From Galdieria partita (lineage: Eukaryota; Rhodophyta; Bangiophyceae; Galdieriales; Galdieriaceae): 64,000 bases of DNA. Numbering within the stretch: position 1 is the stretch's first letter; each line of letters opens with the position of its first letter. This document shows positions 40,301 through 52,031 of this stretch, piece by piece. Both the position numbers and the translations under genes were made by a program. Under the pieces are notes generated by a model that saw only the letters and a list, made by a program, of their open reading frames with translations, searched no databases and was not told the DNA's origin. Location of the stretch: positions 186,001-250,000 of the forward strand of contig BQMJ01000011.1 of assembly GCA_025991245.1 (NCBI GenBank), written 5' to 3'.

Positions 40301-43300
40301 ATGTCTTCCTTTGTAGAAGATGAAGAGATCACTCAGGAAGACGCTTGGACTGTAATTTCCTCATATTTTGAAGAAAATGGTCTCGTTCGACAACAACTAG
40401 ACTCGTTTGATGAGTTTGTCACGAACACCATGCAAGAAATTGTCGATTCACAACCGGATCTTGTGTTAACTGCGGAACCACAATATTTACCTGGTCAACG
40501 TTCAGAAGACTTGGATAAACGATATGTAGTATCTTTTGGACAATTAAGTTTGTCAAAGCCAACATTTACGGAAGACACGGGTGAAACGAGACCCTTATAT
40601 CCCAACCAAGCAAGACTTCGAAACCTTACATATAGTTCCGCTCTATATTGTGATGTGACGGTAACCGAAGTTAAGTTAGAAGGTGGAAAGGAAGAAACTT
40701 CGCAGCAACCGCCTATTCGTGTTTTCTTGGGGAGGATTCCCATCATGCTCAAGTCACAGTTTTGTCACTTGTATAATTTAGAACCATGGGATTTGGCAGA
40801 GTTGGGAGAGTGTCCTTATGACCAGGGAGGTTATTTCGTTATTAATGGGAGTGAAAAAGTGATTATTGCCCAGGAAAGGATGACTTCCAATCATGTCTTT
40901 GTATTTAAGCGCTCGCAACCTTCAAAGTATTCTTACGTAGCAGAGTGTCGTTCAGCTCCCGATTCTGGAAACAGGCCACCATCGTTGCTCCAAGTTAAGC
41001 TTCTAAGAGGTGGAGCAAAGGGCATATCTGGCCAATATATTCGAGTATCGATGCCATATATTAAACAAGTAGGGTTTTAAAATATTGTCCCATGATTGGA
41101 TTGTCTTACTTCTTTGAAAGGATATTCCCGTTATTATTGTTTTTCGTGCGTTGGGTTTTGAGAATGATCGCGAAATAATGAGTCATATTTGTTATAATTT
41201 TCAAGATGAAGAACTTATGACATTTTTGATGCCTTCGATTGAAGAGGCGGCAGTAATTCAGGATCATTTAGTTGCTTTAGATTATATTGGAAAGAGAGGA
41301 AACACTGTTGCTGTTACTAGAGACAAGAGGGTACAATATGCTCGAGAAGTTTTACAAAAGGAGTTTTTGTCACATATTGGGGTTGGCGAAGGCTGTGAGT
41401 TGAAAAAGGGATATTTTTTGGGTTACGTAATTAATCGTTTACTTTCCACTGCACTTGGGAGAAGAGAAGTGGATGACAGAGATCATTATGGAAACAAACG
41501 TTTGGATCTGGCAGGGCCTCTATTAGGAGAAATGTTTCGTCATCATTTGAGAAGAGTAAATGTACTTTTGTTTGCTTATTCTTTATTAAAAATGCATGTT
41601 TTAGGTAATGAAGGAAACCAGAAGTATCTTACAACGCAATCTTGATACTGGAAAAGGTTTGAATCTTCAGGGGGCAGTGAAGTCGCGCACCATAACGAAT
41701 GGCTTAAAGAATGCTTTGGCTACTGGTAATTGGATACGTGGAAGAACGGGTGTCTCTCAAGTTTTGAATCGACTCACTTATGCTTCAACTCTTTCACATT
41801 TACGTAGACTCAACTCGCCAATAGGTCGTGAGGGCAAACTTGCAAAACCACGACAGTTGCATAATACTCACTGGGGAATGATTTGTCCAGCTGAAACTCC
41901 TGAAGGTCAAGCATGTGGTTTGACTAAAAACTTGGCATTGATGGCTTATATATCAGTTGGAACTCCTTCTGCTCCAGTGATTGAATTCTTAGAAGAATGG
42001 AGTATGGAAAACTTGTTGGAAATATCTCCTTCAGTCGTTCCAACAGCTACAAAGGTAATGATTGTAAAAGAATAATCGTAGGAATTGAAATGTATGTTTC
42101 ATTCTAGGTTTTTGTCAATGGTGCTTGGGTTGGTATTCATCGTGAACCAGAGGACCTTGTTCGAACATTGAAAGAACTTCGTCGACAAGGAACTATCAAG
42201 GAAGAAGTGAGTATTGTCATGGATCATCAGTTCAAGGAGCTTCGTATTTATACAGACCCTGGTCGTGTTTGTCGACCTTTGTTTATTGTCAATCCACCGC
42301 CACCTCCCGTACCTTTTGAAGATGTTCATGAAGATACGAATGCATTTGGTCAACGGTCACCACAAACTTTGGCCATTAAAAAGTCACATATCGATATGTT
42401 GAGAAGAGCAGACGGAGACCGTTGTAGTTTTTCTTATTTGGTAGAGGTATTTCAATGCATATCTTGACAAGTTGTTGGTATTGAATTGCAATTAATAGAA
42501 TGGTCTTATCGAATATGTCGATGTAAATGAAGAAGAGACAACTATGATTGCAATGAATATGAGAGATTTAATTGAAACGGACACTGAAGTTGTTTATACA
42601 CATTGCGAAATTCATCCTTCGATGATATTAGGCGTTTGTGGTTCTATCATTCCGTTTCCAGACCACAATCAAAGTCCACGAAATACATATCAAGCAGCCA
42701 TGGGAAAACAAGTAAGCCGGAGTCAAGCAGTGTTGAACACAACTAACATTCTCTTCTAGGCGATGGGAATATATGCAACTAATTATCAGTTACGAATGGA
42801 TACAATGGCACACGTATTATATTATCCACAAAAGCCATTGGTTACTACACGTGCTATGGAACATTTACAATTTCGTTCTCTTCCTGCAGGTATCAATGCC
42901 GTTGTGGCAATTGCATGTTATTCTGGATTCAATCAAGAAGATTCGGTTATTTTGAGTCAAAGTGCGGTTGATCGAGGTTTATTTCGTTCTTTGTTTTTCC
43001 GAACTTTTCGCGTATGTATTGTTGAGATTGTAATAATAGAATGTTCATTTAAATGTGTTTTTCTATGGTAGGATGAAGAGCGTAGAAGATTGGGAGGTAC
43101 TCAAGAAACTTTTGAAGTACCCAATCCAAAGGAATGTATTGGAACCAAACGAGGTGCATATGACAAGTTGGAAGAAGATGGTTTAGTAGCAGAGGGCACT
43201 CGAGTATCAGGAGATGATATTTTGGTGGGTAAGACTTGTCCTCTTGGACGAATGACTGGGAATGGAGAAGAAGATGATGAAACATGGAAGGCATATTCTC

Positions 43301-44296
43301 AAACATTCGGAGGAAAAACCAAAAAAGATGCATCTACCAGTATGCGAAGTACGGAAACGGGTGTAGTAGATAAAGTCATGTTGGCCGCCAATGAAGCAGG
43401 TGCACGATTCGTTAAAGTTAGAATTCGTTCAGTTCGTGTGCCTCAAGTTGGGGATAAATTTTCTAGTCGTCATGGCCAAAAAGGAACAGTGGGCATCACT
43501 TATGGTCAAGAAGATTTACCTTTTAATGTGGTAAGTGTTTGTATTTAGGAACACAAGATTGAATATTTACAAAATATATGTGAATAGGATGGAATTGTTC
43601 CTGACATCATTATCAATCCACATGCTATTCCAAGTCGAATGACTATAGGTCAATTGATAGAGTGTCTTCAAGGGAAAGTTTCTGCCATTGCTGGAAGAGA
43701 AGGAGATGCAACTCCTTTTACTTGGGTTACTGTAGATGAAATATCTCAACAATTGAAAACGTTGGGTTATCAGAGTCGTGGATGGGAACTGATGTACAAT
43801 GGTTTTACAGGTCGACCTTTGGAAGCACATATTTTTATTGGTCCGACTTACTATCAACGACTTAAGCATATGGTTGATGATAAAATTCATTCACGCGCTC
43901 GTGGCCCTGTTCAAATACTTACAAGACAACCGGTTGAAGGAAGAGCTAGAGAAGGTGGATTGCGTTTTGGAGAAATGGAAAGAGATTGTATGATCTCTCA
44001 CGGAGCAGCGTTCTTTTTGAAAGAACGTTTGATGGATGAATCAGATGCTTATCGAATCCATGTTTGCAATCTTTGTGGTTTGATAGCTATTGCCGATTTA
44101 AAGAGGAATACTTTTGAATGCCGAAGTTGCCGTAACAAAACGGAGGTAAGTGCCCTTTCCAAAAATGATGTTTGTAACTCAATAATATTATTTTTGATAG
44201 ATATCTCAAGTATTCATTCCTTATGCTTGCAAATTGCTATTTCAGGAACTTATGGCGATGGGCATTGCACCAAGAATTGTAACTGCAGATGAATAA
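40301..44296 (+). CDS. RPB2: RNA polymerase II second-largest subunit
   Basis: Nine or ten exons with 45-70-nt introns, about 1190 residues. It starts [16 protein letters not shown], as in RPB2 rather than RPA2 or RPC2. Landmarks in order: [30 protein letters not shown], the fork region [19 protein letters not shown] and [40 protein letters not shown], the catalytic [37 protein letters not shown], the switch/clamp [19 protein letters not shown] and the C-terminal zinc site [12 protein letters not shown] with CRSC. The last exon gives [17 protein letters not shown]. The TAA at 44294-44296 is separated by one base from the stop of the convergent gene. Confidence 0.97.
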
Positions 44297-44297
44297 G

Positions 44298-45368
44298 TCA
44301 ATCCAATTCATCCCACAAGTCATCTTCTTCTTCAGGATAGACCCAACGAGAAATACGTGGTTCGGAAAACAGAGTTGGCATAGGTTTGCCTTGTCCATAT
44401 ATTTCACCAGGTGCTTTACCCCACTGACTAAGTTGAGGGGTCGTTTGATGCATGGCATCCAATAAGACATAACATGTACTTGGATATGGAGGCAATACAC
44501 AAGGAGAACGCATAGATTGCAAACGTGAAAGGGGAATAATACCTTTCACTAGAAACTGAAATGCTCCATAAAAATACAAAGTGCATACTTTTGGAAATTC
44601 CAAAGATATCAATACTTCGGGCTTCAAATGGATATCTCTTTCCATATATTCCGTTGGTGGTCCACCGTCCACATACCAACCACTGGGAACGTCTAAAGAA
44701 ACTACAGGAACTTTGGATTGGCTCAATACAGAAATCGCTCTATCGAAAGGCACGCGTGGAAACAAGTCTTGTTGTCCAACACCAAAAATAGCATCAACCA
44801 CAAAGTCCGCATAATATTCCATAGTGGAAGGAATAAAATCCAATATAGGAACTTGATTCTGAACCTGGGAATAGATAAGACTATATCGGGTCCCATCACT
44901 CAATACAATTCTCGACTGATATCCCAACTTTTTCAACTCAAGAGCAAGTAACATACCTATGGCGCCATTCCATCCTCGACCACACAAAATAAATACAGAA
45001 GAATGACTAGAACAGGGAAATACTTCTGTAAATATCAGCTTAGCTACATTACTAGCCAACAACTCGAGACGTGAACCAAGCTGCAACTCTGTACAGCTAT
45101 AGAAATATTCTTGGTACAGTAACAATGTTTCTTTTCGGTTCCACACTGACCAGTTTGCGTTTATATTCAGAGGGGTTGTCAAGTCAAAAGAACAGGGAAC
45201 GCGGTCATTCTCTTCCTCTTTGGAAGAACTACTTGCTTGGACAAGCCATTTTCTCGTAGGCTTATTACAACGTAAACGTAGTTGGTTATTCTTAAAACAG
45301 CTTTTATCAACACACAAGTACTGCGGAGAAAACAAATGAATAGCAGAAAGGAATGCTATCTTCTTCAT
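44298..45368 (-). CDS. diverged YjeF_N-domain (NAXE-like) protein
   Basis: 356 residues from the ATG at 45368; intronless. The fold is recognisable as YjeF_N: SVFILCGRGWNGAIGMLLA, LKKLGYQSRIVL, YYADFVVDAIFGVGQQDLFP, VPVVSLDVPSGWYVDGG and PEVLISLEFPKVC. The nucleotide loop, normally GPGNNGGDG, is GRGWNGAIG here: two of the Asn/Gly and the Asp are changed. The Asp of DAIFG and the DVPSGW loop are kept. The N terminus has a hydrophobic start (KKIAFLSAIHLFSPQYLCV) then a basic, Ser-rich stretch (RKWLVQASSSSKEE), compatible with a plastid leader. A 60-residue C-terminal tail ending PEEEDDLWDELD is not part of the domain. Loss of epimerase activity is inferred. Confidence 0.8.
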   Translation of the reverse strand: MKKIAFLSAIHLFSPQYLCVDKSCFKNNQLRLRCNKPTRKWLVQASSSSKEEENDRVPCSFDLTTPLNINANWSVWNRKETLLLYQEYFYSCTELQLGSRLELLASNVAKLIFTEVFPCSSHSSVFILCGRGWNGAIGMLLALELKKLGYQSRIVLSDGTRYSLIYSQVQNQVPILDFIPSTMEYYADFVVDAIFGVGQQDLFPRVPFDRAISVLSQSKVPVVSLDVPSGWYVDGGPPTEYMERDIHLKPEVLISLEFPKVCTLYFYGAFQFLVKGIIPLSRLQSMRSPCVLPPYPSTCYVLLDAMHQTTPQLSQWGKAPGEIYGQGKPMPTLFSEPRISRWVYPEEEDDLWDELD

Positions 45369-45398
45369 GATCTGCAAGTCCAAAAGTTTTCACATTTT

Positions 45399-47625
45399 CT
45401 ACATTTTGGCCACGGCAAAGCCATTGACTCTTCTTTCATTATGCGTCATTCATAACAAGTCTTCAACATAGAAAACAAACCAACCTTTTCTCTGCTGGAC
45501 TCACATAGTCTGTAGAATATTTTACAGAGGAATTCCTTTGAGTGATAGGAATATAACTGCGCTCATCTGAACCCAAATAGTTTTGCCTATCCAAAATTAT
45601 TCAAGAAATCATGTGCGTCAAGTAAATATACCGTGGACGGGCTATTTTCTTATCTGGATCATCCAAGTATTCTAACCAATGTGCTAACCATCCTATGAAA
45701 GGAATCAATTTCAAAAAAGTAACAAAATACATGGACACACCTGGAGTTCTACCTATTGCAAATAAAATGGTAAAGAAATCTATGACAAAAAAAAGAGTAA
45801 CTTGCGTGAGCTATAAATACAAAAAGTCTCGATACCTGTTGGGAATCCCATGGCCTTATATATAAGGCCTGAATAAAAGTCCACATTTGGATACAGTTTT
45901 CTTTCGATAAAGTAATTATCTTTCAAAGCATGTTCTTCCAATTTGGTCGCTATTTCTATTAACGGATCTCTGCCACATATTTCAAATACCTAATATATTT
46001 ATCCAATTCTTTCCAACGATATGAACATCTTGCTTACTTGATAAGCCAACTTTCTAACAATCCTTGCACGAGGATCATAGCTCCTAACATTCAACGCATC
46101 AGAACTGCATTTTAGAGGGATTCTATCACCTCACTTGTATACTCGATGCCCAAATCCCATGAGACGAGCCTTTCGATTCTTCACAGCTTCAATAAATGCT
46201 GGAACTTTGTCAACCGAACCAATTTTTTCTAACATTCGCAAAACTGCCTCATTGGCTCCTCCATGAAGAGGTCCATAGAGAGCTCCTTTGAATTTTCAGA
46301 AAATATACTCTATTCCGATCATTCCTCACCTGCTGCTCCAGAAAACGCGGTAAAAACATCTACACCACTGCTAGTTAGATGACGAACTGCTGCAGTTGAA
46401 CAATTCAATTCATGGTCTGCATGCAACACAAACAAAGTATCCAATGCTTTGACAAGTGTTGCATTGGGGCGATAGGAAGGATCTTCCATACTATCGTAGA
46501 ATTCTTTAGAGAAAGATACTACTTCAAAGAATAGTCATACCTGTCTAACATATACATGAAGTTTTCGGTATATGAACGACTGCCACCATAAGCTGGATAA
46601 TTGAATGGACGACCCATCTTATGTCGGTAAATGAATGCTGCTAAGGTTGGCATGGTTCCAAGTAAACGAAGAATCTGACAAGTATACAGATTAAGAAAGA
46701 GCCTTATTGCATAGAAAAATTGTACTTACTTGCTTCTCTCGCGCCCTAGGAGAACTGTAGACATCATCACCGTTGATAGCGGGATTGGCATCGGGATACA
46801 ATGTTCCTAATGAAATGCACAAACGCAATCAACAACCACCCATTTTTTTGTCAAAAATAAGAATCAGCTTATCTTACCTTCAGCAGCCAACATACTTACA
46901 AGTAACCCCATGGGATGGGCATCTTTTGGTGTTGCCCTGGAATCAATAGAAATTTTCATGGGAAGAAACAAGTGCTTCAATTGCTTACATACTTGATTAT
47001 ATCAACCAAAGACTGCTTTAAAAAGGTGTGTCGTAAAACTCTATGTGAGAAATGTTCGAGTTCCCTAGAAGTAGGAAGTTCTCCGTACAAAAGGAGGAAG
47101 GAGACCTATGCTGTTGGTCAGCATAAACATTGTCAATACAATAATAAGAGTCCACCTCCATAAAGGTAGATTTCTCTGCCAGTTCTTCTATAGGATAGCC
47201 TCTATAACGAAGAATTCTATACACAGTGATTATATGTAAGCGTCAAAACCAAATATGAATACTACAAACCCTTTGTCTCCATCGATATAAGTAATTCTTG
47301 AAATACATGAAGCAGTGTTTAAAAAGCCAGGGTCATACAAAGTGACTCCAAGTTTTGCCAAATCCACTGCACGAATAGTATCTATCAACAAGAAACACAG
47401 TCCGCATTCATAATAGCCAAGAAAAGGGCAAGGAACAAAATACATACTATTATGTAGCTCTAGTGTCAACTCTTGACCAGTCTGTTTATCTACTACTTTT
47501 AAAGTCTTCTTATTCTTGGTTGTCTCTATACTGTCTTGTCTAACATAGTGTAAACTTGCTTCAGAAGAAACCATCGTTTGGCAAAAATGATCCGAGTTTC
47601 CAATTGTCAAAGGGGTTTCAGCCAT
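45399..47625 (-). CDS. citrate synthase, bacterial-type, probably peroxisomal
   Basis: Condenses acetyl-CoA and oxaloacetate. About ten short exons. It starts [14 protein letters not shown] (ATG 47625) with no mitochondrial leader. Exons give [49 protein letters not shown], then [56 protein letters not shown], and further upstream-numbered blocks with [18 protein letters not shown] (catalytic His) and [19 protein letters not shown]. The end reads [17 protein letters not shown] and YVSPAEKR; from here a 49-52-nt intron (donor GTTGGT) leads to a last short exon VNGFAVAKM with stop at 45399-45401. AKM is a PTS1-like tripeptide. Without that splice the protein would end VCFLC at 45463. The first ATG of the next gene is 30 nt on. 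Confidence 0.88.
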
Positions 47626-47646
47626 TCTCCTTGAAGTTTTCTTCAC

Positions 47647-47889
47647 TGTCCAACAGACAAGTTATTTGCTCTATATGTAAATTATATTTTGTATTGTCAT
47701 TCAAGGCTGCTCAATATATATCTAATATTCCAACGTGCATAGTTGACTATGAAACTATTCCAAGCCAATTTGCAACTCTCTCACTTGCACAGTCTATTCA
47801 TCAGCTATGATATAAAAGAATATATAATGCCAAGTCCAGTTTATATAAAAAGCACTAAAGGCAAATAAAAAACACAAAAGATAAATCTA
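47647..47889. other. short intergenic region
   Basis: 243 nt upstream of citrate synthase and downstream of the sugar porter. Nothing recognisable. Confidence 0.35.
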
Positions 47890-49591
47890 CTATGATAGTT
47901 TCCACACCTCACGAAAGCGAAAATGTACCAGGTCACGCCATACTTGTTTGGTATTTTCCCAATTTTCGTGCACAATATCTTTGGTTGGACGTTCAAACAA
48001 CTCATCCATTTCCTCCAAAGTCAAGTTTTTCGTTTCTGGCATAAAGAAAAGGAGATAGATTCCACCAAAAATAACTACTCCATTGTATAGACCAACAAAT
48101 GTACCAGTTGGGGTCATAGCATCCAACATATCGTTGAATGCATAAGTTGTGGTAAAAGTTCCTAACCAATTGCACAGTGCATTGATACTTACGCCAGTAC
48201 TTCTCAAGTAAGTGGGATATATTTCTGATGCAACTACCCAGGGAGTGGGTCCTAAACATGATCCCCAGAAAAACTCATAAATAACTACTCCCCAAATGTA
48301 TATGCCTTCCTCAACCTTCACATTGGTTGCTTTGAAAGAAAACCCAACGATAAATAAGCCAACAGAAACTCCAGGAATGAGTGTCAGTAACACTGGACGT
48401 CTTCCCAATCGATCCATAAAGTATATGGCTGGAATAGTGGATAGGAACATCGTCCCTCCTCCAATAAGACTAGTATAAACAGCATCTTGAGCTGAAAGTC
48501 CTGTTCTTTCCATCAATGGTCCCATATAATAGAGAACAGAATTGATTCCTGAGAACTGTTGAACAACCAATTGTAATATAATGGCATAGACAACTGCTCG
48601 TCTACATCTTGGTCTTCTAATAAAGTCCAATAATATCCATCTGGTCTTGGATGCTTCCAATTCTTCTAATACAAGAGTTTCCATTCGAAAGAATTCTTGC
48701 TTCTCTTCAAAAGTTTCTAAACCACGCACATGTTTCCATACAAGATACGAATCTACTTTTCTTCCTTTTCTCATTAGCCATCGAGTACTTTCAGGAAGGA
48801 ACAGCATGGCAACAAGTAAAATAGTAGAAAACAACAACGAAGAGCCCAACATCCAACGCCAATTTCCTGAAACATCTACAAAGATAGCTGCTGCAATATA
48901 TCCGAATAAGAGCCCTAAATCAATGTTGACTTGATAAAGTGAAACCAAACCACCACGCCATCTTTTTGCACAGTTCTCTGAAATATAAGGAGGCACAGTT
49001 CCTGTTTCAAGGCCAACTCCTGCACCCAGAATCATTCTTCCGGCTAATAACACACCAAATGAACCTGCAGCTGCTTCTAAAATGCCTCCTGCTGTATACA
49101 ACAGACAAGCAACAATAATCGTCCATTTTCTCCCTAGCAACTCATTCACTGGATAGACACTAATAAAAGAAATTGAATAAAGATATAAAATGCAAAATAG
49201 AAGCAACTCACCATAATGCTCCAAAGATAGCTCCAAGAGCCATAAAACCAGTAATCATGGACATTCGAGAGCTATCAATGCTAAGATCAGTAGGAATATA
49301 GAGTTCTGCTCCGCTAATAAGGCTTTGGTCCAAACCAAACAAGAGACCACCGATACTTGCAAAGGAGGCTAAAAACCAAATGAAAACCTTAGGTTTGGGG
49401 ATAATCCTAGCAGCTAGGAATGGTTTCTTCCCACTAGCTTGAAGTTCTTCTTCAAGTTTTGACAATTCCTTATCCATTTCCACTTCTTCACTCTCCTTTT
49501 CATTATGTGACTCCATTCCACCTGTATCCACTTGGTCAATGATTTCATCTTCTTCAGACTTTCTCCTGTAACCACTCTCTATTTCTGCCAT
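47890..49591 (-). CDS. MFS sugar porter
   Basis: About 570 residues in two exons; the ATG at 49591 gives MAEIESGYRRKSEEDE, the start used here, with a few upstream codons also in frame. Twelve membrane segments with sugar-porter motifs: FASIGGLLFGLDQSLISG in segment 1, VNELLGRKWTIIVA after the intron, GRMILGAGVGLETGTVPPYI, FLPESTRWLMRKGR at the end of segment 6, LQLVVQQFSGINSVLYY in segment 7, MDRLGRRPVL and FFMPETKNLTLEEMDELF. The sequence is closer to fungal-style hexose/polyol porters than to plant monosaccharide porters by eye. Many such genes are known in Galdieria, which grows on a wide range of sugars and polyols. Confidence 0.92.
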
Positions 49592-50129
49592 AGTTCTATA
49601 ATGGAATAAGCCTTCCAGAAAAACCTTCCTCAAAGATCCAAGAAGATTTTTTATCCTTTTTATGTTCCAGTGAAATCATCCCACTTCCTATCCTGTCCAC
49701 GTGACATAAATTGAATGGAGTTCGTCTGGCGAATTGCATCTTTAAGGTGGTACATTAGACAAATGGGAACAAGTCCTGACAGTGAAGCTTCGATATGAAT
49801 GTCCATTGGAATGATCATGTTCGTTTCTTCATTTCTATTATGAAAGTGGAAGATAGATAAACATGTCAGTCATTTCTTGTTCATAAAACACTAGTGTCTT
49901 CCTGTATTTGTGATAAGAGCGTGAAAGTAGGACTAAGTTGTCAGTCAATTGTTATATTTGAAAGAAAAGAACAAAAGCATTTCTATCATACTAAAAACGC
50001 AACAATGTTAAAACCTATTCCTAGAGTAGAGCTACCACAAGTAAAAGTTACGAGATATGAAAATATAAACATTTAGACAAAAATTGGTAACTATATGGAC
50101 CAGAACAGCATTCACAATACTCTTATCTT
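49592..50129. other. intergenic region, no supported gene
   Basis: 538 nt. It contains a palindromic CACGTG near 49698 in the region upstream of the sugar porter. It may also hold missed 3' exons of the membrane-protein gene to its right. Confidence 0.35.
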
Positions 50130-51136
50130 TCACAGCAACGACCTTTTTACAAGATAAGTGAAATCTATCTCAGTTACTATGCTATGATTATCCCTTACCT
50201 GAATCATCACTCCATAAAGGAATCCAGCCAACCACTCAAACTCATATCTAAGATGACAGCAACCAAATCCTAAAGATATGATGATAATAGAAGGCCAGCA
50301 AAATTTGTAAAGTGAAACGTCAAGGACCCAATCACTACCTCCTATTTTTACGAGTTTATAACTCTTAATGTGACTTCCACTTGTACTACTAGAATAACGT
50401 ACCTGTCGATGACTGACCACATAACCAAAGTGTCATAAAGCGAAATCCTAAATTCCTGATTTGAACCTCTTCAATAAAGGGTACCAATACTACGGAATGA
50501 AACATTTTCATGCCAAGAAGAATCATTTTTAGTGACATGTTGTAACTCATAAGAGAAGGATTCCAGAGGAATGGAACTCTATCATTGGTTGGTTGTGGCC
50601 TTGGATGTCGTTGTAAACCTATCAAATATAATAGAAATGGAAGGACCACCCTAAGAGTGTCATTAAGGGACATTGAATGAATAAATGTTGCTAATACCAT
50701 AATAGAAAGCCAAAAAATCCTAAAAATAAACTACTCCAAATATGAATGTATTGAAAGATGTTAGTTGTTTGGAACAAACGACGTTGCAACCACCAAACAC
50801 ACATAACAGTACTTGCAAAGACTCTCATCTAAACATATAAAGAGTTGGACTTTGACTCGATACAAACACACAGATAGAACACTCACTATAAAACAGAGAT
50901 GTTTTCCATTAGTCACACTAACAGGAAATAATAGAAAACAGAAAAACTCTGCCACAGTGATCAAAATGGAAGGAAGATAAATGGCACAAGATGCCGAGTT
51001 CCATCTAACCATAAAATATCCAAAAGAATAACAAATTATGAATACAGTGCTGTCTCGAGACGTACCCTGTTGATACAATACAAATCACAGTAGGATAAAA
51101 AAGTTGCATAAGCCATGCAATGTAAACTTTGAACAT
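50130..51136 (-). CDS. multi-pass membrane protein of unknown function
   Basis: Several short exons, each strongly hydrophobic. From the ATG at 51136: MFKVYIAWLMQLFYPTVICI, then over a 60-nt intron WNSASCAIYLPSILITVAEF and FCFLLFPVSVTNGKHLCFI; next MRVFASTVMCVWWLQRRLF and WSSLFLGFFGFLL; then VVLPFLLYL, VPFLWNPSLMSYNMSLKMIL and FHSVVLVPFIEEVQIRNLGF. The final part near 50130-50340 is uncertain in frame. Five or more membrane segments are likely. The spacing of aromatic and basic residues recalls wax-synthase or MBOAT-like enzymes, but no conserved motif is visible, so I leave it unnamed. Confidence 0.5.
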
Positions 51137-51575
51137 CTCGAGTTTCTAGTCAATTCTACTGCAGTTTCCGGCTTGTAGTATTTGAACTTTTGCCTTGAGT
51201 TTTGTTGCCGTATTTTGTGTGGTTACAATAGGAATTCGTGCCCAATGTATATAAACGTTTGTATGTATATACAGACCCAGAGTTTCTCAGGCTTTTTTGG
51301 CAATACTTCTGTTCTTGATACTACACAACTCTATAAACGTGACCAAGGTTTGTTTATTGCTCTTAGCAAATAACAAGCAGTAACGCTCAAGAACTCAGGA
51401 ACGTAGCTGAGTGTTTACCATTTGTCTCTGAAAAGTGATCCGCTTCCTGTACCGCGGATCTTGAGCAAGTGCAATCGTGTCTTTGATAATCAATCAGACG
51501 ACACCTCAGCTTGTGTGATCCATTTGTGGAAAACTCGCCATGTGGCGAATTGCCTTTATTTAAGTTTATGCGCAA
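51137..51575. other. intergenic region, no gene seen
   Basis: 439 nt between the membrane-protein start and the stop of the ubiquitin-like/eS31 gene. Nothing recognisable. Confidence 0.4.
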
Positions 51576-52031
51576 CTACTTTCCTTCAGAAACATAAGTG
51601 AGACCACATTTGCCACAATATTGTCTTCCACGGTGGGCTGCCATGAATACACCTGGTCCACAGGTTGGATTGGGACAAGATCTTCGAAGTCGAGTGACTT
51701 TTCCATCATCAGACACTTTATAGTACTTCAATACTGCAAGTGGGACCTTCTTCTTCTTATGCTTAATCTTCTTGGGCTTGGTAAAGGACTTTTTTCTTTT
51801 CTTTTTTGCACCTCCTTTCAAGCGAAGACTAGCAAACAAAAAAGGACTATCAACTTCTCCTACATTTGCCTCATCTGCCAAATCTGAAACACTTGAAAAG
51901 ATTCTCAAGTCCTCAAAAGGAACTCGTTCACTTTCTGCTAGTTGTTTCCGTAGTTCCGAAACAGGGGTTGCCGCAGGAAAATCAAATAAACGAGTCTTAT
52001 TATCAAGACTTTTCACAAATAGTTGAACCAT
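51576..52031 (-). CDS. RPS27A: divergent ubiquitin-like domain fused to ribosomal protein eS31 (S27a)
   Basis: 151 residues, intronless. The C-terminal 77 residues are a normal eS31: a Lys-rich linker, [20 protein letters not shown], and the zinc site CPNPTC...YCGKC. The N-terminal 74 residues align with ubiquitin ([13 protein letters not shown] against MQIFVKTLTGKT) and end LRLKGG before AKKKRKK, so a deubiquitinase can still release it. The rest is strongly diverged: no Lys at the positions of K48 and K63, a two-residue shorter body, and LRIFSS where ubiquitin has RLIFAGK. It cannot serve as a normal ubiquitin. It probably acts as a folding or assembly chaperone for eS31 in the 40S subunit, comparable to other eukaryotes with a degenerate fusion partner. 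Confidence 0.93.
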   Translation of the reverse strand: MVQLFVKSLDNKTRLFDFPAATPVSELRKQLAESERVPFEDLRIFSSVSDLADEANVGEVDSPFLFASLRLKGGAKKKRKKSFTKPKKIKHKKKKVPLAVLKYYKVSDDGKVTRLRRSCPNPTCGPGVFMAAHRGRQYCGKCGLTYVSEGK

